Assembly: GCF_025398735.1 (NCBI RefSeq)
Contig: NZ_CP104694.1
Coordinates: forward strand, 4,613,001 to 4,677,000
Source of the DNA: Tahibacter amnicola
GTDB taxonomy: Bacteria > Pseudomonadota > Gammaproteobacteria > Xanthomonadales > Rhodanobacteraceae
Direction: 5' to 3'
Length of the DNA: 64,000 nt
Position 1 is the first letter of the stretch, and every line of letters begins with the position of its first letter. Below, piece by piece: positions 16,771 through 25,219 of this stretch. The notes under the pieces are model-generated. The model did not search any database, was not told where the DNA came from, and worked only from the letters and a program-made list of their open reading frames with translations. The translations under genes and the position numbers were made by a program.

Positions 16771-17853
16771 TCAACCGTAGCGGCGGGCGAAGTCCTTCAT
16801 GAAGCACACCAGGGCGTCGACGCTGTCCTGGTTGACCGCGTTGTAGAGCGAGGCGCGCATGCCACCAACCAGCTTGTGCCCTTTGAGGGCGAGCAGGCCA
16901 GCCTGCTGCGACTCGCGCAGGAAGGGCGCGTCCAGCTCGGTGGTCGGCAGGGTGAAGGGAATATTCATCCACGAGCGGACAGACACCTCCACCGGATTGC
17001 GATAGAAACCGGAACCGTCGATGTAGTCGTATAGCGTCTGCGCCTTGGTGCGGTTGCGCACTTCCATGGCGGCCAGCCCCCCTTGCGCCTTGAGCCATTT
17101 GAAGATGAGCCCGGCCAGGTACCAGCCAAATGTGTTGGGAGTGTTGAGCATGGAACTATTGGCGGCATGCTCGGCAAAGCTGAAGATCCTGGGAATATCC
17201 TTCGGGCAGCGCGCCAGGAGGTCTTCGCGGATGATCACGACGACCAGGCCGGACGGACCGATGTTCTTCTGTGCACCGGCATAGATCAGGCCGAAGCGGG
17301 AGACATCCAGCGGGCGCGAAAGAATCGTGGAGGACATGTCCGCCACCAAGGGCACGTCGCCGACATCGGGAATGTCGTGGAATTCAACGCCCCGGATTGT
17401 TTCGTTCGGCGTGTAGTGCACGTAGGCGGCGTTCGGATCCAGGTCCCAGCCGTCGCGGGCCGGTATGCTGGTGTAGTTGGTGCTCTGCGAGCTGGCGCTG
17501 ACGTGGATCCGGGCGAGCGTCGCGCCCTCACGCACGGCCTTCTCGCTCCAGTCGCCGGTGACCACGTAATCCGCACGCTGGTCGCGACGGGCGATATTCA
17601 TGGGGATCTGGGCGAATTGCTGCGTCGCGCCGCCCTGCAGAAACAACACCTTGTAATTGGCCGGAATCGCCAGGAGCTCCCGCAGGTCCGCTTCGGCCGC
17701 CTCGGCGACGCCGATGAAATCCTTGCCACGGTGGCTGACTTCCATGATGGAGGCCCCGGAACCATCCCATTCCAGGAACTCCGCTTGCGCCTGACGCAAT
17801 ACCGCTTCCGGCAGCGCCGCAGGACCGGCGCTGAAATTATGTCCTCGACTCAC
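16771..17853 (-). CDS. serC: Phosphoserine aminotransferase
   Basis: A 360-residue class V aminotransferase, the usual SerC length. It begins SRGHNFSAGPAALPEAVL. SHRGKDF lies in the substrate pocket, GGATQQFAQIPMN at the PLP phosphate site, and the PLP lysine is in GAQKNIGPSGL. It converts 3-phosphohydroxypyruvate and glutamate to phosphoserine in serine biosynthesis, and also serves pyridoxine synthesis. The GTG start at 17853 follows GGGAG by seven bases and gives the conserved N-terminus; an ATG at 17883 would add ten unrelated residues. It stands alone between the chemosensory operon and a c-di-GMP gene. Confidence 0.96.
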   Translation of the reverse strand: MSRGHNFSAGPAALPEAVLRQAQAEFLEWDGSGASIMEVSHRGKDFIGVAEAAEADLRELLAIPANYKVLFLQGGATQQFAQIPMNIARRDQRADYVVTGDWSEKAVREGATLARIHVSASSQSTNYTSIPARDGWDLDPNAAYVHYTPNETIRGVEFHDIPDVGDVPLVADMSSTILSRPLDVSRFGLIYAGAQKNIGPSGLVVVIIREDLLARCPKDIPRIFSFAEHAANSSMLNTPNTFGWYLAGLIFKWLKAQGGLAAMEVRNRTKAQTLYDYIDGSGFYRNPVEVSVRSWMNIPFTLPTTELDAPFLRESQQAGLLALKGHKLVGGMRASLYNAVNQDSVDALVCFMKDFARRYG

Positions 17854-18219
17854 GCGAATACTCCCGAATAGTCGGGAAACCATAGCCGCAGAGGTGTCGA
17901 GGAGGCAATGGCAATAAGCGGACGGCGTGTGACAATCAACGGATTGAGTGCCTGTGGGCTGGGCGGCGAATCCAGGCTCGGCACGTGCAATTCGTCCGAT
18001 CGCGGCAATTCCGCTCACACGCAACCCAGGCGGAATGTGTTCCAGCGCCACGCGCCGCTGTGTTTGTCTAACCAGCGCCGATCTGTCCATCGCAATTATT
18101 GCTACGCATTCGGCACCGCGCCGACCTTGCTGAACGACCGATATGCAGGGCAATTGCACAGGCCACGCGTAGCCGGGTGTCCGCAGTAACTAACCACCGC
18201 TTGGATGTCGCATTTGCGA
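17854..18219. other. Intergenic region between serC and the PAS-GGDEF-EAL gene
   Basis: About 365 bases with no supported gene. A 93-codon open frame on the plus strand (17908-18189) has no recognisable sequence, an AGGAGG placed too close to its ATG, and unusual composition, so it is not called. A weak serC promoter (TTGATT, 17 bases, TATTGC on the minus strand) may lie around 17907-17937. No T-rich terminator was found after the GGDEF-EAL gene. Confidence 0.3.
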
Positions 18220-21200
18220 TCACGCGCGGCGCTTGAGTCCCGACCCGGCAGCCAGGGTCAATTCCATTTCCTCGGCCGGCAGCGCCGGGGCATAGAGGAA
18301 GCCCTGCGCGGTCGTGCACCCCATCGCCAGGAGCAACTCGGCCTGGGCGCTGGTTTCGACGCCTTCGGCCGTGAGTGACAGGCCGAGGTCCTCGGCAAAA
18401 CCTGAAATAGTGCGCACGATGGCGCGATGGCGGCGATTGGATTCCATGTCGCGCACAAAGCTGCGATCGATCTTGAGCGCATCGAACGGCGACGAGGCGA
18501 AGGAGTCGAGCGACGAATAGCCGGTACCGAAGTCATCGACCACCAGGCTGACACCCAGCGCCTTCACTTCGCGCAGAATGGTTTCTGCCTGCACGCGACC
18601 GGCGCGGAACACCGTCTCCGTTACTTCGATGGCCAGCGCCTGGGCGCTGACGCCGGTGCGCTTGAGCACGGTTTCGATGCTGTTTGCAATGTCGCGCTCG
18701 GAGAACTGGCGGTCGTCGACATTCACATTGGCGCGAAACAGCGAATAGGCAGGAAACAGATCGCGCCAGCGCTTGAGATAACGACAGGTTTCTTCCAGCA
18801 CCCACCAGTCGATCGGGACGATCAGGCCGGTTTCCTCGGCGACATCGAGAAATTCCGGCGGCAGGATGATGCCGCGTTCCGGATGGTTCCAGCGCAGCAG
18901 CGCTTCGCAGCCGACGATCTGGCCGCTGCGCAGCTCGACCAGGGGCTGGAAATAGACGCGGAACTCCTTGCGCTCGAAGGCCTGGCGCAAATCGGTTTCC
19001 AGGCGGAACCGGGCGCGGGCCGCCGCGTGCATGGCCGCATCGAAGACAACATAGGCCGACTTGCCTCGCGCCTTGGCGCGATACATCGCGATATCAGCGT
19101 CGCGCAGCACCTGCTCGGGGTTCTGGTAATCCGCGTGGCCGAGCACGATACCCAGGCTCGCGCCGGAATAGATGCGATGGCCGTTCAGATCAAACGGCGT
19201 GGCCAGCGCATCGAGCACCTGGCGCGCCAGTTGCTCCGCATTGGCGGCATTCCAGGACCCGGACGGCAGAACCGTGAACTCATCGCCACCATAGCGCGCC
19301 AGCACCGAATCCGGCGGCAACAGGCGATTGAGTCGGGCGGCGATCTCCACCAGCAGGCGATCGCCCGCGGCGTGGCCCAGGCTGTCGTTGACCAGCTTGA
19401 AGCCGTCCAGATCAAGGAACAAGACGACATAGTCAAACGTGCCCGCGGCATGGGCCTGTTCCAGGCGATGCGCCATCCGGCGTTCGAACAGCAGGCGGTT
19501 GGGCAGCTGGGTCAGCAGATCATGCGTGGCGTGGTGTTCCAGCTCCTGTTCGAAGCGGTGCCGCTCGGTGACGTCGCGCAGGGTGCCGCTGTAGTACTCA
19601 CCGTCTTCCAGGCGGATCGGCCCGGCGCTGACATTGACACGCAGCTCGCGGCCGTCCTTGCAGCGCACGATGGTTTCGTAGTCACGCGGCAACGGCTCGC
19701 CGCGGTTCCGCGCGGCAAGGCGCGACTCCACGATCCGCACGCCTTCGGGTGTTCCGAGGTCACGCCAGTGCATGCCGATGAGTTCGCGCTCGTCGTATCC
19801 GGTGAGCGTGGCAAACGTCTGGTTGACGTAAATGTAGCGCTCGTCGCGCATGACGTAGACACCCACCTGGCTATGCTCGACCAGCGCACGATAGCGCTCC
19901 TCGGAGCGTAGCAGCGCCCGCTCGGCGTCACGCTTGGCGGTAATGTCCTGGACCGATCCTTCCAGGCTGCGGATCACGCCGGACTCATCCCGCACGACGT
20001 GCGCATTGAGCGATACCCAGATCAGGCGGCCGTCGCTGCATTTGATCTGCAACTCCAGGTCTTGCAGGCTGCCTTCGGTGAACAGCACATCCAGCAGTGG
20101 CTTGCGCTGGGAGGGGTCGGCATACACCTCGGTGATATGCCCGACGCGGCGCACCAGTTCGTCGGCGGACGCATAGTTGAGCATGCGGGCCAGTGCGGGA
20201 TTGGCCATCAGCACGCGGCCGTCGGGATGGGTCTGGAACAGCCCCACTACCGAGTGCTCGAACAGTTCGCGGAACTTGCGCTCGGCTTCGGCCAATGCGC
20301 GCTGGCGCAGGCGCTCATCGGTGATGTCACGCGCCGTGCCAGTGCTGGCAATGTCGCCGTTGAACTCCACCGGATCGGCACGCACTTCCACCAGGCGCCG
20401 CGCACCGCTCTTCTGCAGCATCAGGATCTCGTAACCCTGCACTTCGAGCGAGCCGGACTCACGTTCGGCACGGCGACGTTCCTGTGCATCCCGCGACTCG
20501 GGCGCTACCAGGGACATATAGTCCGATCCGATCAGGTCCTCGATCGAATAGCCGAGCATCGTCGCCATGGCATGGTTGATAAAGATGATCTTGCCGCGCT
20601 GGATCAGGAAGACGCCGTCGCGGCAGTTGTCGACCAGGATGCGATAAAGCTCCTCGGACTGGCGCAGCATTGCCTCGGCGGCGACCTGCTCGGTGATGTC
20701 GGTAATCGATCCTTCGAAGAAGAGCGTCTGGCCACCGTCGCTGCGCACGGCGCGCGCGTTCTCGCTGATCCAGATCGTGCTACCGTCGCGCCGGCGGACC
20801 TGCGAGCGCACGTTCTCGATCTGGCCCGTTTCCGACAGCGTCTGGTACAGCCGGCAACAGTGGTTCTGGTCGACGTAAACCTGCTTGGTCGGGCGCGGAA
20901 ACTCGCGCAGCAGGCTTTCCGGAGAGTCGTACCCGAAAATGCGCGCCATCGCCGGGTTCACGTCGATCATGCTGCCTTCGGGCAGGCTTCGGTAGATGCC
21001 CTCGGCGGCCGCCAGGAACAGTGACCGATAGCTCTGCACGTCCAGCCGCGCCGGCACCGGCAAGGTATCGAGGCTGGCGTCCCGGGCGATTGCCAACACA
21101 TACACTTTGCCGTTGTTCTCAAACAGCTCGCATTGGAGCACCGCGCGCAACGCGCGCCCATCACGGGTCTGGAACTGGATGGGTTCGTCGCAGATGCGGT

Positions 21201-21423
21201 GTTCGCCACGCAGCAGGGCCCAGATCCGGGCGCGCGTGTCCGGTTCCAGCCACAGGCCGATATCCAGCGGGCGTCGGCCGATCATCTCGGCACGGGAATA
21301 GCCGAGCATGCGTTCTAGCGCGCCATTGGTGTCGACGATGCAGCCGTCCCCCGCGTCCAGTACCAGCACCAGGCTGGCGGACAGGCGGAACGCTTCGGCT
21401 AATTGGATGTCCCCCGGTAACAT
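18220..21423 (-). CDS. Five-PAS GGDEF-EAL bifunctional cyclic-di-GMP protein
   Basis: A 1067-residue cytosolic protein. Five successive PAS modules are each marked by repeated motifs such as VNPAMARIFGY, INHAMATMLGY, ANPALARMLNY and VNQTFATLTGY. A GGDEF domain follows with an intact GGDEF motif in ARYGGDEFTV. The RxxD inhibition site is absent (LPPD at that place). The EAL domain looks catalytic: CEALLRWNHPERG, NVNVDDRQF, EVTET, DDFGTGYSS, LKIDRSF and AEGVET. It can thus both make and degrade cyclic di-GMP, with PAS ligands setting the balance. Start taken at ATG 21423; it has a TATACT -10 box nearby and no longer homologous extension. Confidence 0.93.
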   Translation of the reverse strand: MLPGDIQLAEAFRLSASLVLVLDAGDGCIVDTNGALERMLGYSRAEMIGRRPLDIGLWLEPDTRARIWALLRGEHRICDEPIQFQTRDGRALRAVLQCELFENNGKVYVLAIARDASLDTLPVPARLDVQSYRSLFLAAAEGIYRSLPEGSMIDVNPAMARIFGYDSPESLLREFPRPTKQVYVDQNHCCRLYQTLSETGQIENVRSQVRRRDGSTIWISENARAVRSDGGQTLFFEGSITDITEQVAAEAMLRQSEELYRILVDNCRDGVFLIQRGKIIFINHAMATMLGYSIEDLIGSDYMSLVAPESRDAQERRRAERESGSLEVQGYEILMLQKSGARRLVEVRADPVEFNGDIASTGTARDITDERLRQRALAEAERKFRELFEHSVVGLFQTHPDGRVLMANPALARMLNYASADELVRRVGHITEVYADPSQRKPLLDVLFTEGSLQDLELQIKCSDGRLIWVSLNAHVVRDESGVIRSLEGSVQDITAKRDAERALLRSEERYRALVEHSQVGVYVMRDERYIYVNQTFATLTGYDERELIGMHWRDLGTPEGVRIVESRLAARNRGEPLPRDYETIVRCKDGRELRVNVSAGPIRLEDGEYYSGTLRDVTERHRFEQELEHHATHDLLTQLPNRLLFERRMAHRLEQAHAAGTFDYVVLFLDLDGFKLVNDSLGHAAGDRLLVEIAARLNRLLPPDSVLARYGGDEFTVLPSGSWNAANAEQLARQVLDALATPFDLNGHRIYSGASLGIVLGHADYQNPEQVLRDADIAMYRAKARGKSAYVVFDAAMHAAARARFRLETDLRQAFERKEFRVYFQPLVELRSGQIVGCEALLRWNHPERGIILPPEFLDVAEETGLIVPIDWWVLEETCRYLKRWRDLFPAYSLFRANVNVDDRQFSERDIANSIETVLKRTGVSAQALAIEVTETVFRAGRVQAETILREVKALGVSLVVDDFGTGYSSLDSFASSPFDALKIDRSFVRDMESNRRHRAIVRTISGFAEDLGLSLTAEGVETSAQAELLLAMGCTTAQGFLYAPALPAEEMELTLAAGSGLKRRA

Positions 21424-21449
21424 CACCCAGCATCGACTCGTTTCGGGCC

Positions 21450-21455
21450 AGTATA
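21450..21455 (-). promoter_or_regulatory. Candidate -10 box of the PAS-GGDEF-EAL gene
   Basis: TATACT on the minus strand, about 27 bases before the ATG at 21423, would give a short leader of roughly 20 bases. The -35 region is poor (CTGGCG about 17 bases upstream). The 111-base gap is shared with the divergent msrPQ operon. Confidence 0.35.
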
Positions 21456-21534
21456 GCCACGGCCGCCCATGCCGCCAGCCGGACGGTGAAAGATGTTTGC
21501 GGTCCTGCCGGTCCTGTGAGCGACGGAGCGAGCC

Positions 21535-22515
21535 ATGACGAAACGATTCTTCGACACGATACCCGGATCCCTGATCACCCCCGAGCCGATCTATCACGGT
21601 CGCCGCGAATGGCTCAAATCGCTGGCGTTGAGCCCGCTACTGATCGCTGGTTGCAAGGCGGAGTCCACCGCCGGTACCCAAGCACCGATCATGCCGGATG
21701 CGGCCCCGCTGCAGGCGCGCCGCCCCAGTGCCTGGGACACGCGCGACGAACAGACCAGCTGGCACGACGCCACGCACCATAACAATTTCTACGAATTCGG
21801 AACGGGCAAAGGGGATCCGTCCAGACATTCCGCGCGTTTCAAGCCGCGACCGTGGTCGGTCGAGGTCGCCGGACTGGCCGAGGTGACCGGCACGTTCGAT
21901 CTTGACGACCTGGTCAAGCCCGAGCTGCTGGAGGAGCGGATCTATCGCCTGCGCTGCGTCGAAGCCTGGTCGATGGTGATCCCCTGGGTGGGCGTGCCGC
22001 TGGCTGACTGCCTCAAGCGCTTCAAACCGCTGTCGAGCGCGAAGTACGTCGCCTTCACGACCGTCATGCGACCAGCGGAGATGCCTGGGCAGTCCTACCC
22101 GGTGCTCGACTGGCCCTATCGCGAAGGCCTGCGCATCGACGAGGCCATGCACCCGCTCACGCTCCTTGCGGTCGGCATGTATGGACGCGTGCTGCCCAAC
22201 CAGAATGGCGCGCCACTGCGACTGGTGGTGCCGTGGAAGTACGGCTTCAAGAGCATCAAGTCGATCGTGCGGATCGAGTTCGTGGCAGAGCAGCCGGTGA
22301 CTTCCTGGAATGCCGCCGGGCCCGACGAGTATGGCTTCTATTCCAATGTGAACCCGCAGCTGGATCATCCGCGCTGGAGTCAGCGCACTGAGCGGCGCAT
22401 CGCCGGCAGCGGCGGCAGCCTGTTCGGCAATCGCATTGAAACCCTGCCCTTCAACGGCTACGGGGAGCACGTGGCCTCGCTGTACACGGACGCCGATGCG
22501 AGGAAGTACTTCTGA
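21535..22515 (+). CDS. msrP: Protein-methionine-sulfoxide reductase, molybdopterin subunit MsrP
   Basis: A 326-residue SUOX-fold enzyme that repairs oxidised methionines in envelope proteins. The N-terminus carries a twin-arginine signal (RREWLK at 23-28). Further motifs are EQTSWHDATHHNNFYEFG, the Mo-ligand cysteine region YRLRCVEAWSMVIPW, and GAPLRLVVPWKYGFKSIKS. Electrons come from MsrQ, whose start overlaps this stop. Unusually, the signal ends SPLLIAGC at 33-40, a good lipobox with Cys40, so the enzyme may be a Tat-exported lipoprotein rather than a soluble periplasmic protein. GGAGC precedes the start. Confidence 0.95.
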   Translation: MTKRFFDTIPGSLITPEPIYHGRREWLKSLALSPLLIAGCKAESTAGTQAPIMPDAAPLQARRPSAWDTRDEQTSWHDATHHNNFYEFGTGKGDPSRHSARFKPRPWSVEVAGLAEVTGTFDLDDLVKPELLEERIYRLRCVEAWSMVIPWVGVPLADCLKRFKPLSSAKYVAFTTVMRPAEMPGQSYPVLDWPYREGLRIDEAMHPLTLLAVGMYGRVLPNQNGAPLRLVVPWKYGFKSIKSIVRIEFVAEQPVTSWNAAGPDEYGFYSNVNPQLDHPRWSQRTERRIAGSGGSLFGNRIETLPFNGYGEHVASLYTDADARKYF

Positions 22516-23171
22516 TGTGGCCGAAGGATGCGATCGGCGCCGCCAAGGTCCCGTTCCTTCTTTTGTGCCTGCTGCCGCTGGCAGGGATCGGCTGGGACAT
22601 CGCACACCAGTCGCTCGGGCCTGATCCCGTTGCACAGCTGGAGCATCGCACGGGCGACTGGGCGTTGCGGCTGCTGCTGGCCACGCTGGCGGTAACGCCG
22701 CTGCGGCGCGTCACCGGCTTTGCGCCCCTTCTACGCTTCCGGCGAATGCTGGGCTTGTTTGCCTTCTTCTACGCCACGATGCACCTGGCGACATACCTCA
22801 TCATAGACCTGGGCGGATTCTGGACCCAACTGTTCGCGGAGATCGTCAAACGCCCGTACATCACGGTTGGCTTCCTCGCCTGGGCGGGGCTGGTGCCGCT
22901 GGCATTGACCTCAACGCGCGGCATGATGCGGCGGCTCGGGCGGCGCTGGACGCAGCTGCACCGGCTGGTCTATCCGATTGCACTTCTGGCGGTTCTACAC
23001 TTTCTCTGGCTGGTGAAATCCGGCCAGAAGATCGCCGTGCGCGAACCGCTGGTGTATCTGGCAATCTTCGCCGTGCTGATGCTGTGGCGCATACCGTGGA
23101 CCCGGCTGGCTGCGCGCCTGGGACTGCGGGAACCCCCGGCAACCGGGTCGCCCGCCCCGCAGCGACGCTGA
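22515..23171 (+). CDS. msrQ: Heme-binding membrane subunit MsrQ
   Basis: A 218-residue ferric-reductase-like membrane protein with about six hydrophobic segments. Conserved heme-ligand histidines appear in ATMHLATYLI and RWTQLHRLVYPIALLAVLHF. RTGDWALRLLLATLAVTPLRR is typical of MsrQ/YedZ. It passes quinone-derived electrons to MsrP across the inner membrane. The start overlaps the msrP stop by one base (TGATG). It converges tail to tail with the FHA gene, separated by seven bases. Confidence 0.95.
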   Translation: MWPKDAIGAAKVPFLLLCLLPLAGIGWDIAHQSLGPDPVAQLEHRTGDWALRLLLATLAVTPLRRVTGFAPLLRFRRMLGLFAFFYATMHLATYLIIDLGGFWTQLFAEIVKRPYITVGFLAWAGLVPLALTSTRGMMRRLGRRWTQLHRLVYPIALLAVLHFLWLVKSGQKIAVREPLVYLAIFAVLMLWRIPWTRLAARLGLREPPATGSPAPQRR

Positions 23172-23178
23172 AGGAGAG

Positions 23179-24072
23179 TCACAGACCGAAGAAGAGCAGC
23201 AGCGCGATCGCACAGGCAATCAGGGCCGCCGCCGCAATCAGCCACCAGATTTCGTTGCGGCCGTTGCCCGCTGCCGGCTCAGGCGCCGCCGGCTTGCGAT
23301 TGATCGGCAAATCCACCGCCTGCATCGTCTGTGTGATCGCCGGCGCGGCCGTATCGGAGCGCTCGGTCACTTCGTCGTCGCGCAACGGCAGTCCCGGCGC
23401 TTCGAGCAGGAAGCGATTGCGGTCGAAGGCAATCTGATCGCCAGGATGCAGTACGGCATCGCGCACCTGGACGCCGTTGACGAAGGTGCCATTGGAGGAA
23501 CCCAGGTCGCGCAGGTAGATGCCTTCGCCCGAGTTCTCGATCATGGCGTGCCGGCGCGACATCTCCGGCTCGTCGAGCACCAGGTCACACTCGCTGCCGC
23601 GGCCGATGGTCAGGCGCACGCGCACGGGCACGATCCGCCCGAAGTGGCTGCCGGAAACGCCACGTAGTACGACCCGGGGAGGAATGGCGCGGACCCGGGT
23701 CTCGGCGCCGCCATCGTTCTTGGCGGCGGGAACAGTGGTACGGATGACGTCGTCGCGATCGGGCTTTAGCATGATCTGCACCGTACCGATGCTGAGAATG
23801 TCGCCGAGCCGCAAGATGCCCTTCTCGCGAACCGGCCGGGCGTTGAGGTGCGTCCGGGCGCGCGGGTCCGTGACCGCCAGCGTAAGGCCGCGGTTGTCGA
23901 CCTCGATCCGGGCGTGGTCAGACGCCACCCCGGGTACCGGCAGGACGATCTGGTTGGTCGTGCCCGAGCCGATGCTGCACACGCCGGGACGCAGCACGTA
24001 GTCCACGTGCTCGCCATGGGGAAAGCTCAAGCGTGCGCGAATTTCCATCTGCTGCCCGGTCCACTCCGTCAT
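23179..24072 (-). CDS. Twin FHA-domain membrane protein
   Basis: A protein of about 297 residues with two FHA domains and one C-terminal membrane segment (LIAAAALIACAIALLLF). The second FHA is canonical: IGRGSECDLVL, SRRHAMIE and SSNGTFVNG, the phosphothreonine-binding loops. The first has IGSGTTNQIVL and SDHARIE and is less regular. As the last gene of an operon with a Ser/Thr kinase, it is the obvious reader of that kinase's phosphorylation. The start is uncertain: GTG 24102, ATG 24072 or ATG 24048 are all in frame and none has a good ribosome site. The C-tail places the FHA domains in the cytosol. Confidence 0.85.
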   Translation of the reverse strand: MTEWTGQQMEIRARLSFPHGEHVDYVLRPGVCSIGSGTTNQIVLPVPGVASDHARIEVDNRGLTLAVTDPRARTHLNARPVREKGILRLGDILSIGTVQIMLKPDRDDVIRTTVPAAKNDGGAETRVRAIPPRVVLRGVSGSHFGRIVPVRVRLTIGRGSECDLVLDEPEMSRRHAMIENSGEGIYLRDLGSSNGTFVNGVQVRDAVLHPGDQIAFDRNRFLLEAPGLPLRDDEVTERSDTAAPAITQTMQAVDLPINRKPAAPEPAAGNGRNEIWWLIAAAALIACAIALLLFFGL

Positions 24073-24110
24073 CAATCGCGGTGGCAATTTACCATGAGCC
24101 ACGACGCCAA

Positions 24111-25217
24111 TTACCAGCGCGCTTCCACATCCAGCGCGGCACGGTCCGTGTGTTCGCGCAGGCCGTCACGCTGCTCGTGGAATGCGGCCAGCCGCACGCT
24201 CCAGTGCGGGGCGATGCCGTAACCCACCCATGGCATCACGCCATGCGCAAAACTGTGGAACCACCAATCGTCTTCGCTGAAGGCCGCCATGACGGCGTCG
24301 CGCTGGCTACGCTGGATGGCGTAGCCGAACTCCCAGCCGCCGCGTTCAAAGCGATCGCCCAGCACGACGCTGAACCGGGCGCCGTTGGCATCGTCATCGG
24401 CGCCGAGGTTGTGCACGAGGTCCAGACGGGCCTCCAGGGGCCAGTTGCGGAGCGTGGTACGGCCGACCAGCTGCAGGTCCAGCAGCTCGTAGTCGCTGGC
24501 CAGCGGACCACCGGCGGGAATGCGACGGTTCGTCCGTGCCAGGCCCTGGCGGGTGAGTTGTTCCAGGTGCGAAAAATCCAGGTAACTGAGGATGACGGCG
24601 CCATTGGTCGGCGCCCCTTCGCGCCAGCGCCAGGCCGCCTGCACCGCGGCGATGCGGGTATCGTCGTCGTAGAGGTGCTGTGCCGCGAAGCCACCGACGG
24701 TCAGTTGCAGGCGGCTGAAATCCCCCAGGGCAAACGAGTGGTCGACGCTGGCGCCGGCGGGTCGAAGGTCCTGGTCCCAGACCAGCGGCGACAGTTCATA
24801 GGGGAATGGCGCCTTGCCCAGGAGCACCGAGGTGTTTTCGCCGGCCTGCCAGCGCAGCCAGAGCTGGTCGAGGTTGCCGCCGTCGCTGCGTTCGTTGTCG
24901 TTGTTGCTGCGGTTGTCGCGATTGGCGTCGCTGCCCTGCCCGAGTTCGATCGCCGCACCGAACTGCAGTTCCGGCATCGGCGCATAGGCGGTGCCCAGCC
25001 GCAGCCGCCCACGCAACCGCTCGAGCGGGTCGCGCCCGGCTGGCAGGCCATCGACATAGTCCAGGCGTAGCAGCAGATCTCCAAAATAACTCCAGGGTTG
25101 GTTCGCTTCCGGTGCTTCGTCCGCCGGCGAAAGCAGGTCACCCTGGGCGACCGCGCCGGTCGACACCAGCAGCAGGCCTGCCAGCCAGCCTTGCCATCGG
25201 GATCCAGGCAGCATCAT
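24111..25217 (-). CDS. Putative porin / outer membrane beta-barrel protein
   Basis: A 368-residue protein with a signal peptide (about 1-25, ending STGAVAQG). The rest alternates amphipathic strands such as YFGDLLLRLDYVDGLP, NLDQLWLRWQAG and WWFHSFAHGVMPWVGYG, and ends ALDVEARW with a terminal aromatic residue. This is typical of alginate-export or phosphate-selective-type putative porins; substrate unknown. It starts two bases after the kinase stop (ATGATG at 25217) and precedes the FHA gene by nine to 38 bases, so it is part of the same operon. Its link with a kinase is unusual. Confidence 0.78.
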   Translation of the reverse strand: MMLPGSRWQGWLAGLLLVSTGAVAQGDLLSPADEAPEANQPWSYFGDLLLRLDYVDGLPAGRDPLERLRGRLRLGTAYAPMPELQFGAAIELGQGSDANRDNRSNNDNERSDGGNLDQLWLRWQAGENTSVLLGKAPFPYELSPLVWDQDLRPAGASVDHSFALGDFSRLQLTVGGFAAQHLYDDDTRIAAVQAAWRWREGAPTNGAVILSYLDFSHLEQLTRQGLARTNRRIPAGGPLASDYELLDLQLVGRTTLRNWPLEARLDLVHNLGADDDANGARFSVVLGDRFERGGWEFGYAIQRSQRDAVMAAFSEDDWWFHSFAHGVMPWVGYGIAPHWSVRLAAFHEQRDGLREHTDRAALDVEARW

Positions 25218-25219
25218 CG

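Noticed and set aside
17908-18189. 93-codon plus-strand frame between serC and the GGDEF-EAL gene
   Set aside because: Ribosome site too close to the ATG, odd composition, no recognisable sequence.
18427-19911. 494-codon plus-strand frame opposite the GGDEF-EAL gene
   Set aside because: Antisense to intact GGDEF and EAL catalytic motifs; no own signature.
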